From: Acidimicrobiales bacterium
GTDB lineage: Bacteria; Actinomycetota; Acidimicrobiia; Acidimicrobiales; SHLQ01
NCBI GenBank assembly: GCA_013002375.1
Contig: JABDJW010000277.1
Location: 1 to 15,272, forward strand
Length of the DNA stretch: 15,272 nt
Direction of reading: 5' to 3'
This document shows positions 6,306 through 12,796 of this stretch, in pieces. Under the pieces are notes generated by a model. The model was not told the DNA's origin, did not search any database, and was given only the letters and a program-made list of their open reading frames with translations. The first letter of the stretch is position 1. The number at the start of each line of letters is the position of its first letter. Made by a program: the position numbers and the translations under genes.

Positions 6306-8819
6306 TTAAGCCGGTGAGCCCGCGGTTGGCGCCGGTTTCAGCCCGTCCAGATCGAGCTCGAGCGGGTCGGGCAGAGCCGGTGTTTCGGCAACTGGTTGCC
6401 CGGCGAAGGCGCGCAGGATCACGACGGCGAACGCATACATCGTCAATCCGGCGAACAGTACGGTGCGGAACCCGAAGGTCATCGACAGGATCGTGGTGAG
6501 CACCGAGCCGATCACCGAGAAGAAGCCGTTGATGGCCCATGCCCAGGCCACGTATTCGTCGCTCCGGCTGCTCAGCCCCGCCACGGCATGCAGGCCGAAC
6601 GGCATGAACGCACCGAGGATCAGCCCGAGGGGCGCGAGCACGAGGAACGAAACGGCGATCCGTACCGCGAGCGGTTGCGGCAACAGCGCTTCGGTCAGTG
6701 GGGTCAGGCCCCACTGATAGAAGCCGGTGAGGAGGGCGAGGATCAGCCAGAGCGCCGGCGTGACCGAGCGGCTGCGGTCCGTGAATCTACCGCTGAGCAG
6801 GGCGCCGATTCCGGTGAAGATCAAGATCGCGGCGAGGGTGACGGTGAGCGAATAGGTGGGAAACCCGAGGAACAGGGTGAGCTTCTGAATCATGGTGATC
6901 TCGAAGAACATGAAGCCGAGACCCAATGTCGCGAAGTACAGCGCCGAGCTGCGTTTCGCCGGGAGTTCACGCCAGGCCTCTCGGATCGCGACGAACGGAA
7001 GGAGGAGGAACACCGCGGCGAATATCGCACTGAAGCCGAGCAGCAGGAGAAGCACCCGCTCGCCGACCGAGTCTTCGGGGTCGCGCCGGTCGATCGGATC
7101 GAAGATGTTGCTCAACACGTCGCCGAAGCCGGTGAAGTGCCAGAAGAACGGCGAGTCGTCGGTGATGGCCGACACCTCGTACGGATAGCTGTCGTAGAAG
7201 GCGGCGAGCTCGGCTCCGTCCAAGTCGATCACCTGGTTGACCGGGCCGGCGGCCAGAACGCGATTCGGCGCAGCTTGGGGAACCGAGCTCGGCACCGTGG
7301 CGACGCTGGCCAGGAAGCGATCGACTTCGTCGGCGGTGAACGGGGTGCGCTTCACGATGATCGTGGACAGGGGAGCCACCGCCTCGCTGGGCGTGGTCGC
7401 CACCATCAGGTGATCCCGGTGATCATCGACGCCGAGCTCCTCGAGTGCACTGCGTGCGGTGGCCGCGTAGCGAGCGGTGCGGTTGGGCTTCTCGTCGAAG
7501 ACGAACTCGCCGAACTGGGCCACGACGATGCCGTCGTCGGACAAATGCTCGAGCGCGTCGAGGATCATCTCCTCGGTGTACAGGTAGCTCTCGGACAGCA
7601 CGAAGGCCCCGGACGACGCCGCGTTGTTTGCGGCGTAGCTGTCGGGAGCGACGAACCAGATGAGGTCGTACCGCTTGTCCTGGCGGGCCAGGAAGGACCG
7701 ACCGTCGCCCAACACGTAGCTGACTCCCGGCTGGTCGGCGAGGTTGCCCGAGTAGTCGGCCATGGTGTCGGTGACGATCTTGTGGGTGACCGGATTCAAT
7801 TCGACGGCATCGATGCTCTCGGCGCCGAAGTACAACGAAGCGAGAATCTCGTGGCCGCCGGCCGCGCCGATGATGAGTTCGTTCCGGGGCTCGGCTTCGA
7901 GCACGTCGAACGGCATTCGGCGGAAGTTGTCATCGAAGCGAGTGAGCGCGCCCAGATCTCCGTCGAACCGATAGATACCGGAGCCGATCAACCCGTCGTG
8001 GTAGATGAGCCGCACTGCAGGTTCGGTGTCCTCGACATCGACTCGAAAGACCGGCCCCCAGCCCGACTCGAGGGCGAGATCGCCGGGGTTCTCGGGCTTG
8101 CCGTCTTCGGTGCGGATGTCGGGAATGAGCCCGGGGGCCGCGACGAGCACGGCCAGGCCCACCGCCAAAATGCCGCCGAGGGCGCGCGCCGCGGTTGATT
8201 CGGCTGTTGATTCGTCGCGCACGATCCAGAGCCCGGTCACGGCCAGGATGAGACCGGCGAGCAGGATCGAAGCCGGAGGTCCCAATGAGCTCTGCAGGAA
8301 GACCGCGACGACGCATGCGAGACCTGCTCCGATCAGGTCAGCGAAGTACAGCCGGTCGATTCGTTCGGCGCCGCGCCCGAACAACGTCGAAATCATGACG
8401 CCGATGGACAAGAAGGTGGCGAACAGCATGAAGCACAGGAGGCCGAGCACGGCGACGTTCTTGTAGGACGCCGCCGTGCCGTACTCCCAGATCAGCGCGG
8501 TATGGATCGGAAGCGCGGCGATGACCACGAAGCCCAGGAGTACCGACGCGGCGGCCAGCAGCGAACCGACGCCCATGATCATCTTCGTCGAGACGGCCCG
8601 CAATCGGGCGCTGACGGCAACGAATACGGCGCCGGACCCGATACCGAGCAGGGCCAGGCCGATGACGAGATAGGTGTAGTAGTAGTACAGCTTGAACGAG
8701 ATCACGCGGGTGTAGGAGATCTCGAGCAGGAGCGCGGCGAAGCTCACGACGAAAATCTCGAAATACCAGGTTCGATTCGCGGTCGCGGTCGACCTGGGCC
8801 GAATGGCTCTTTTGCTCAT
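6306..8819 (-). CDS. Polytopic membrane protein with spermidine-synthase-like domain
   Basis: An 837-aa protein with a soluble, SAM/dcSAM-type Rossmann domain between two membrane blocks. The N-terminal block (about 18-230) has roughly seven hydrophobic segments. The central domain (about 250-500) shows GAAGGHE (318-324), VELNP (339-343) and GDGRSFL (371-377), the nucleotide/SAM-binding motifs of spermidine synthases and related methyltransferases. APDSYAANNAASSGAF (391-406) occupies the region where spermidine synthases have their catalytic Asp. The C-terminal block (about 587-805) has about seven more hydrophobic segments. Fused spermidine-synthase-like membrane proteins of this kind are widespread, but I know of no firmly assigned substrate, so aminopropyl or methyl transfer is unproven here. 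It is the first gene of a likely operon with glpD and the terC-like gene. Its ATG lies close to the divergent GGDEF-EAL gene. The C-terminal tail is Pro/Ala-rich. Confidence 0.88.
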   Translation of the reverse strand: MSKRAIRPRSTATANRTWYFEIFVVSFAALLLEISYTRVISFKLYYYYTYLVIGLALLGIGSGAVFVAVSARLRAVSTKMIMGVGSLLAAASVLLGFVVIAALPIHTALIWEYGTAASYKNVAVLGLLCFMLFATFLSIGVMISTLFGRGAERIDRLYFADLIGAGLACVVAVFLQSSLGPPASILLAGLILAVTGLWIVRDESTAESTAARALGGILAVGLAVLVAAPGLIPDIRTEDGKPENPGDLALESGWGPVFRVDVEDTEPAVRLIYHDGLIGSGIYRFDGDLGALTRFDDNFRRMPFDVLEAEPRNELIIGAAGGHEILASLYFGAESIDAVELNPVTHKIVTDTMADYSGNLADQPGVSYVLGDGRSFLARQDKRYDLIWFVAPDSYAANNAASSGAFVLSESYLYTEEMILDALEHLSDDGIVVAQFGEFVFDEKPNRTARYAATARSALEELGVDDHRDHLMVATTPSEAVAPLSTIIVKRTPFTADEVDRFLASVATVPSSVPQAAPNRVLAAGPVNQVIDLDGAELAAFYDSYPYEVSAITDDSPFFWHFTGFGDVLSNIFDPIDRRDPEDSVGERVLLLLLGFSAIFAAVFLLLPFVAIREAWRELPAKRSSALYFATLGLGFMFFEITMIQKLTLFLGFPTYSLTVTLAAILIFTGIGALLSGRFTDRSRSVTPALWLILALLTGFYQWGLTPLTEALLPQPLAVRIAVSFLVLAPLGLILGAFMPFGLHAVAGLSSRSDEYVAWAWAINGFFSVIGSVLTTILSMTFGFRTVLFAGLTMYAFAVVILRAFAGQPVAETPALPDPLELDLDGLKPAPTAGSPA

Positions 8820-8941
8820 GTTTTGTGCTGTTTGTTGCCGTTACTACCCGGGTGAGATCCGTTCGGCTCGGCTCACGTCGTCCGCAACAGCGAACGGCGC
8901 GGGACCAGCTTCTGCAAATCAACCGACAGAGTAACCATGGC
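8820..8941. other. Divergent intergenic region (start of the + gene uncertain)
   Basis: These 122 bases separate the minus-strand ATG at 8819 from my chosen TTG start at 8942. The frame of the plus-strand gene stays open here, with GTG codons at 8825 and 8852. However, G/C at third positions falls to about 59% (23 of 39 codons), against about 90% in the next 39 codons, and AGA, CGA and CAA codons appear. I read it as promoter DNA for both directions rather than coding. No convincing -10/-35 pair stands out on either strand. Confidence 0.45.
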
Positions 8942-11443
8942 TTGATCACGACGCGCGTTCTCACCCTCGTCATCCTCTCGGTGCTTGCCCTCGTCCTGCC
9001 CGGGCTCGGGGAGCATCGGATCGTGATCGCGATGATTCCGGCGGGCTTGCTGGCGCCGGCCGCGGTCCTGATCGAGCGCTACGTTCCGGCCGTGCACGCC
9101 GACTCGGCCCACACCCTGTTGAACGTGGTGACGGTGTCGGGTCTGGTGTTCTTCGCCCCGGATCTCTGGTACGCCCTGGTCCTGATCATGGCGACCGATG
9201 CTTCGGTCGGCGTGGTGGTGCAACGAAGCGGCCTGCGGTATCTGTCGGCGGTGATCGCGGTGGCGGGAACGACGGTCTCGGGGCTGGTGCTCGGGATCGA
9301 GCGCTGGTATCTGCTCGTCGCGGCGATGCTGGCGATCGCGCCCCAGATCCGGAACTACGGTCTCGAATCGGCCAAGGCCGAACTCGAGGCATCCCTCCAG
9401 CTCGATCAGATGGTCTCCGATGCCGAGGCGATCTTCTGGGACGTCGATCTCATGACCGGTGAGCTCTTGTCGATCACCGGCGACGTTCGGGGGCTGCTCG
9501 GGTTCGACGCCGACGAACTCGTCGGGCAGTTCGCCCGCGACACGGTGCCCGAGCACGAGCGCCTCATGGTCGAACAGGTCTTCGCCGAGGTGCTGCAGAC
9601 CGGCGAAGCAACCTGGGTCAGCCACATCCAGCACTTCGACGGGCACTGGGTCACCTTCCGGCACACCGCCAAGGCGCTGTTCGACCGCCAGCGCCCGATC
9701 TTCCGGGCCACCGGCGTCGACATCAGCGAGCTCGCCTCGGCCAACCGCCAGCTGAAGCGCCAGAGCGACATCTTCGATCGGATGAACGCCGCGGTGCTCG
9801 TCGTCGAGCGCCATGGCACCGAGGAGGGTCGCATCGTGCAAGCCAACCCCGCGACGCGATCGGTCGTGGGCGTCGATCCGGCCGAGACGATCGGCAAGAC
9901 CCTCGACGAGGCTGCTCCCGACTGGGTGATGGATCATCGCGCCGAGCTGGGCGAATCGCTGGTCGACGGCGCAGCCCGGGTCATCGATCGCGCGGCCGAC
10001 GGCTCGGTGGCCAAGGCCCTGGACTTCTCGTTGTTCGATCTCCCCAACGACGAGTTCGCGGTGTACGTGGAAGATGTGACCGAAGCGGTTCGGGCCAACG
10101 ACACGATTCTGCATCAGGCCGAACACGATGAACTGACCGGTCTCGTGAATCGGGCCGTCCTCCAGGACGCGCTCGAGCGGGCGGTCGACGACAAGGGGAG
10201 GCGCCGCACGGATCGAGTGGCTCTCATGATGCTCGATCTCGATCGTTTCAAGGACGTCAACGACACGCTGGGCCATGGTGTTGGCGACGAGTTGTTGCGG
10301 ACGATAGCGAACCGTCTGCAGGCGCAGGTGCGCGACACCGATCTGGTCGCGCGGCTCGGAGGTGACGAGTTCGCGATCTTGTTGACCGACGACGTGACCA
10401 AGCAGCGCGTCGCCTTGGTGGCCGACCGCATCAGCGAGGCGTGCGCAACGATCGTCGACTTCGACGAGTTGCGTATTTCGGTATCGGCGTCGATCGGTAT
10501 CGCGTTGGTGCCCGACCACGGACGCGACGCCACCACGTTGTTGCGCCGGGCCGACATCGCTATGTACGCGGCGAAGAACTCCTCGGTCGACTACCGGTTC
10601 TACGATCATGCCCCCGAACAACACAGCCTGAAGCGGCTGCAACTCACCTCGTCGATCGGTCGGGCGATCGAGAACGATGAGTTCGAGCTGTGGTTCCAGC
10701 CCAAGGTCAACCTTCGCACGAAGCGGATCGTCGGTCTCGAGGGCCTCGTGCGGTGGGAACACCCGGAGCACGGGGTGATGGCGCCGAACGACTTCCTCGA
10801 GCTGGTGCATCTGGCCGGTGAGTACCACTCCTTCACCGATCGGGTGATCGACATGGGTATCCAGCAGATCGCCGACTGCCGCGACCTCGGGTTCGACCTG
10901 CACGTGGCCGTGAACCTCTCGACGATGAGTTTGCACAGCCCCGAACTACCCCGCCGAATTGCGCGGACGCTCGCCGCGCGGGGAGTGCCGGCCGAGCAGC
11001 TCGTGCTCGAGATCACCGAATCGGACATTCTCGACGAGGGCGCGGCGCCGGCCGAGGTGATCGGGCAGTTCGCTGACATGGGGGTGATGCTGTCGATCGA
11101 TGACTTCGGCACCGGGCACTCGTCGTTGCGTCGCCTCCGCCGCTTGCCGTTCCGAGAGCTCAAGATCGACCGGGGGTTCGTCGCATCGTTGCTCGAAGAC
11201 GAGAGCGACTTGGTCATCGTGCGTTCGGTCATCGAGATGGCGCGGAGCCTGGGGCGATCGACGGTGGCGGAGGGTATCGAGGACGAGGCGACGGCAACGC
11301 TGCTCACCGAACTCGGGTGCGACATGGCCCAGGGTTACCTGTTCTGCCGCCCGCTTCACCCGAGTGCGCTGCCCGAGTTCCTGCGGACGTGGAACGGTCA
11401 GCCGACGAACCGCGTTCGGGCTGCGATCCCCGCAGCCGACTGA
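8942..11443 (+). CDS. Membrane PAS-GGDEF-EAL cyclic-di-GMP enzyme
   Basis: An 833-aa (from TTG) signalling protein that could both make and degrade cyclic di-GMP. About six hydrophobic segments fill residues 5-135, followed by a short helical linker, a PAS-like domain (about 156-266) and a second PAS-like domain (about 276-383). The GGDEF domain has LDLDRFKDVND (near 431-441), the active-site GGDEF (473-477) and an intact inhibitory I-site RDTD (464-467), five residues before GGDEF. The EAL domain has EGL in place of EAL (600-602, the Glu kept), Asn658, Glu693, Asp720-Asp721 (IDDFGTG), Lys741, Glu777 and Gln797, so the metal and catalytic set is complete. I start at TTG 8942 because codon bias collapses upstream. 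GTG 8852 or 8825 would add 30-39 residues. It is monocistronic and divergent from the membrane spermidine-synthase-like gene. The PAS ligand is unknown. Confidence 0.93.
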   Translation: MITTRVLTLVILSVLALVLPGLGEHRIVIAMIPAGLLAPAAVLIERYVPAVHADSAHTLLNVVTVSGLVFFAPDLWYALVLIMATDASVGVVVQRSGLRYLSAVIAVAGTTVSGLVLGIERWYLLVAAMLAIAPQIRNYGLESAKAELEASLQLDQMVSDAEAIFWDVDLMTGELLSITGDVRGLLGFDADELVGQFARDTVPEHERLMVEQVFAEVLQTGEATWVSHIQHFDGHWVTFRHTAKALFDRQRPIFRATGVDISELASANRQLKRQSDIFDRMNAAVLVVERHGTEEGRIVQANPATRSVVGVDPAETIGKTLDEAAPDWVMDHRAELGESLVDGAARVIDRAADGSVAKALDFSLFDLPNDEFAVYVEDVTEAVRANDTILHQAEHDELTGLVNRAVLQDALERAVDDKGRRRTDRVALMMLDLDRFKDVNDTLGHGVGDELLRTIANRLQAQVRDTDLVARLGGDEFAILLTDDVTKQRVALVADRISEACATIVDFDELRISVSASIGIALVPDHGRDATTLLRRADIAMYAAKNSSVDYRFYDHAPEQHSLKRLQLTSSIGRAIENDEFELWFQPKVNLRTKRIVGLEGLVRWEHPEHGVMAPNDFLELVHLAGEYHSFTDRVIDMGIQQIADCRDLGFDLHVAVNLSTMSLHSPELPRRIARTLAARGVPAEQLVLEITESDILDEGAAPAEVIGQFADMGVMLSIDDFGTGHSSLRRLRRLPFRELKIDRGFVASLLEDESDLVIVRSVIEMARSLGRSTVAEGIEDEATATLLTELGCDMAQGYLFCRPLHPSALPEFLRTWNGQPTNRVRAAIPAAD

Positions 11444-11493
11444 CCGGGGACCGGTGTCTGACACCAAAGCGGCATTCGGGGTCTGACCCCGAA
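11427..11493. repeat. Run of three inverted repeats at the end of the GGDEF-EAL gene
   Basis: TCCCCG at 11427-11432 pairs with CGGGGA at 11445-11450 around the stop codon (TGA 11441-11443). GGTGTC-T-GACACC follows at 11453-11465, then TTCGGGGTC-T-GACCCCGAA at 11475-11493, both perfect. The last two share the centre GTCTGAC and differ in their flanks, like diverged members of one palindromic repeat family. None is followed by a T-tract, so they are not classical intrinsic terminators on the plus strand. They could aid termination or mRNA stability, or be REP-like elements. Confidence 0.7.
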
Positions 11494-11500
11494 CGAGATC

Positions 11501-11546
11501 AAAACGGAAAGCAGACGGCGTGCGCCGCCTGCTGCACGCCGTCTGC
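11501..11546 (-). terminator. Strong intrinsic terminator, minus strand
   Basis: GCAGACGGCGTG (11511-11522) and CACGCCGTCTGC (11535-11546) form a perfect 12-bp stem, extendable by one C-G pair, around a 12-nt loop. Reading the minus strand, the stem is followed at once by TTTCCGTTTTGA (11510 down to about 11499), a T-rich tract. Reading plus, it is followed by GC-rich DNA, so the orientation is minus. The upstream minus-strand gene is the 93-aa ORF ending at 11745, about 200 nt away. Confidence 0.75.
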
Positions 11547-11744
11547 CGGTTCCGCCGGTTGGGGTGTGTCCCGCCACCCGTCCGCCGTTGGCCCGGGCGA
11601 ACCACCCACGCTGCTGCTGGCTTCCGCCGGCCGCCTCAGCGTGCCCGCGGTGTGGTTCCCGCCGCCCGAGATGTTGGTGCCCCCATCCCGCAATAGGGGC
11701 ACCGGCTGCCGCTTCCGACCATCGATCGGCCGAGGGCTGCGCCC
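11547..11744. other. Gene-free structured stretch; possible 3' UTR or small RNA
   Basis: No convincing gene lies here. Inverted repeats are GGGTG/CACCC (11562-11566/11575-11579), ACGCTG/CAGCGT (11608-11613/11637-11642) enclosing GCTGGC-TTCC-GCCGGC (11616-11631), and a perfect 8-bp GGTGCCCC/GGGGCACC (11676-11683/11696-11703, 12-nt loop). Together with the terminator at 11501-11546 this looks like a structured 3' untranslated region of the 93-aa gene or a separate small RNA. A 67-codon frame on the minus strand (11702-11499) starts in the 8-bp hairpin and stops in the terminator tail, and I do not accept it as a gene. Confidence 0.5.
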
Positions 11745-12026
11745 TTATCGAAAGACCCGCGTTCGCCGGTTCATCGTGAGCCACCCGAGATCGTCGTAGT
11801 CGGCGAGGTGCCGACCAGCGCAGTTGGCCCGGGCTTCGAAGCGCCGTTGTTTCGCATCGTCGCGCCGAATCTGGATCCGAGTCGAGAGGGCCCGAACGAC
11901 GTCGCCGGCCCGGCGGGTGTTGGGCATGGTGCCCGACTGTCCTGGTACTTGGTAGATGAGGCCCCGGCGGTACCGGTTCGTCGAGGTGTTGATGCCTGGA
12001 GTGTTGATGCCTGGAGTGTTGAGCAT
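11745..12026 (-). CDS. Small basic protein, unknown function
   Basis: A 93-aa, Arg-rich protein with no family I recognise. It begins with two copies of NTPGI plus NT (residues 3-14), encoded by a 15-bp tandem repeat. It continues through a segment with YRRGLIYQVPG (about 19-29) and ends in a charged region with RIQIRRDDAKQRRFEARANC (about 50-69) and HLADYDDLGWL (about 73-83). No membrane segment or signal peptide is seen. Third positions are mostly G/C. Support for translation from ATG 12026 is a GGGGAG 8-9 nt upstream (minus strand). An internal ATG at 11927 would give about 60 aa without the repeat. It is divergent from the Crp/Fnr gene and is followed by a strong terminator, so it appears to be its own transcription unit, possibly controlled by that regulator. 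Confidence 0.6.
   Translation of the reverse strand: MLNTPGINTPGINTSTNRYRRGLIYQVPGQSGTMPNTRRAGDVVRALSTRIQIRRDDAKQRRFEARANCAGRHLADYDDLGWLTMNRRTRVFR
11986..12023. repeat. 15-bp tandem repeat inside the small gene
   Basis: GTGTTGATGCCTGGA occurs at 11986-12000 and 12001-12015, followed by a partial copy GTGTTGAG at 12016-12023. Read on the minus strand it encodes NTPGI twice near the N-terminus of the 93-aa protein. The 15-bp period keeps the frame, so copy number could vary without disrupting the protein. Confidence 0.85.
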
Positions 12027-12073
12027 TGTCTGGTTCTCCCCGCTCGGTTGATGGATTCACCATTGCAGCGGTT

Positions 12074-12114
12074 CGGAAGTCGTTCCGTCGGGTACCCGAC
12101 ACATCACCCGTGTC
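12074..12114. promoter_or_regulatory. Cluster of palindromes, candidate operators
   Basis: Within the 120-bp divergent region are CGGAA-GTCG-TTCCG (12074-12087), the perfect 14-bp palindrome GTCGGGTACCCGAC (12087-12100) and GACAC-ATCACCC-GTGTC (12098-12114). They abut and slightly overlap one another and lie just upstream of the candidate -10 box of the Crp/Fnr gene. This is where an autoregulatory or divergent operator would be expected. None matches the classical TGTGA-N6-TCACA Crp site well, so the binding protein is not established. Confidence 0.5.
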
Positions 12115-12132
12115 CTTGGTCACAGGCCTTGG

Positions 12133-12138
12133 TAGCGT
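12133..12138 (+). promoter_or_regulatory. Candidate -10 box (TAGCGT) for the Crp/Fnr gene
   Basis: TAGCGT fits TAnnnT and ends 8 nt before the ATG at 12147, so the transcript would be leaderless or nearly so. No Shine-Dalgarno sequence is visible. No good -35 is found at standard spacing. Confidence 0.4.
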
Positions 12139-12146
12139 CCTCGCTG

Positions 12147-12776
12147 ATGTGGAACGCGCTGGTGGAGACGCTCGAACCCCGAGTCCGGTCCGATCTCGAA
12201 GCTCGGATGACGCCGCGATCGTTCGACAAGGGCCGCACCGTCGTGCGCGAAGGGGACACCGGCAAGTCGATGGCGGTGATCGACCGCGGTCACGTTTTGG
12301 CCGAGCGGGTGACCCTCGACGGCGACATTGCTGCGGTGGCGGTCCTGGGACCGGATTCACTGGTCGGCGAGCTGGCGTTGGTGGCCGATGAAGTGCGCGG
12401 CGCGACCGTGCGGGCGCTCACCCCGGTCGAGATGCGGTTTCTCCCTGGTTTGGATTTCGCCGAACTCCGACGTAGCCATCCGGCCCTCGATCAGATGCTC
12501 ATCACGTTGCTGCAGCGGCGCGTCGTCCGCCTGACCGACCTGGTGATGGAGGCGCGTCACAGCACGCTCGAGTACCGGGTGCATCAGCAGCTCACGATCT
12601 TGGGCGAACTGTTCGATGGTGATATCCCCTTGACCCAGGCAACGCTGGCCTCGCTGACCGGTGGTACCCGACCGACGGTGAACTCGATCCTGCAGAATCT
12701 GGTTGCGGCGGGCGCGGTCGAGCTTCGGCGCGGCCACATCATCGTCAAGAATCCGGACGCCATCGGCCTGTTCTGA
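12147..12776 (+). CDS. Crp/Fnr-family transcriptional regulator
   Basis: A 209-aa DNA-binding protein. The N-terminal cyclic-nucleotide-binding beta-roll covers about residues 5-110, with FDKGRTVVREGDTGKSM (26-42) typical of the fold and a phosphate-cassette-like GELALVADEVRGATVRA (74-90). Gly74, Glu75 and Arg84 are kept, but the usual R(S/T)A is RGA. No Fnr-type Cys cluster is present. A long dimer helix (about 108-140) leads to a C-terminal winged helix, with the HTH at about 161-190 (LTQATLASLTGGTRPTVNSILQ). The frame is open 113 codons further upstream, but that part is antisense to the 93-aa gene and crosses the promoter palindromes. ATG 12147 gives the normal family length and lies just after a TAGCGT box. 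It converges on the SDR gene with a 20-bp gap. The ligand (cAMP or other) is unproven. Confidence 0.92.
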   Translation: MWNALVETLEPRVRSDLEARMTPRSFDKGRTVVREGDTGKSMAVIDRGHVLAERVTLDGDIAAVAVLGPDSLVGELALVADEVRGATVRALTPVEMRFLPGLDFAELRRSHPALDQMLITLLQRRVVRLTDLVMEARHSTLEYRVHQQLTILGELFDGDIPLTQATLASLTGGTRPTVNSILQNLVAAGAVELRRGHIIVKNPDAIGLF

Positions 12777-12796
12777 GCACGAGACCGGCCGAGCGG

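Noticed and set aside
6396..8198. 600-codon frame antisense to the spermidine-synthase-like gene
   Set aside because: The translation is Glu/Arg/Gly/His-rich low-complexity sequence with no motifs, while the minus strand shows membrane segments and SAM-binding motifs.
8873..10936. 687-codon frame antisense to the GGDEF-EAL gene
   Set aside because: It has the same shadow character. The plus strand carries intact GGDEF and EAL catalytic motifs across the same span.
11499..11702. 67-codon minus-strand frame between the GGDEF-EAL and 93-aa genes
   Set aside because: Its GTG start lies in an 8-bp hairpin, its stop lies in the T-tract of the terminator, no ribosome binding site is evident, and the composition is low-complexity Gly/Ala/Pro/Ser.
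11808..12146. 113-codon N-terminal extension of the Crp/Fnr regulator
   Set aside because: It would cross the promoter palindromes and the antisense 93-aa gene and give an unusually long protein. The normal-length Crp fold starts at ATG 12147.
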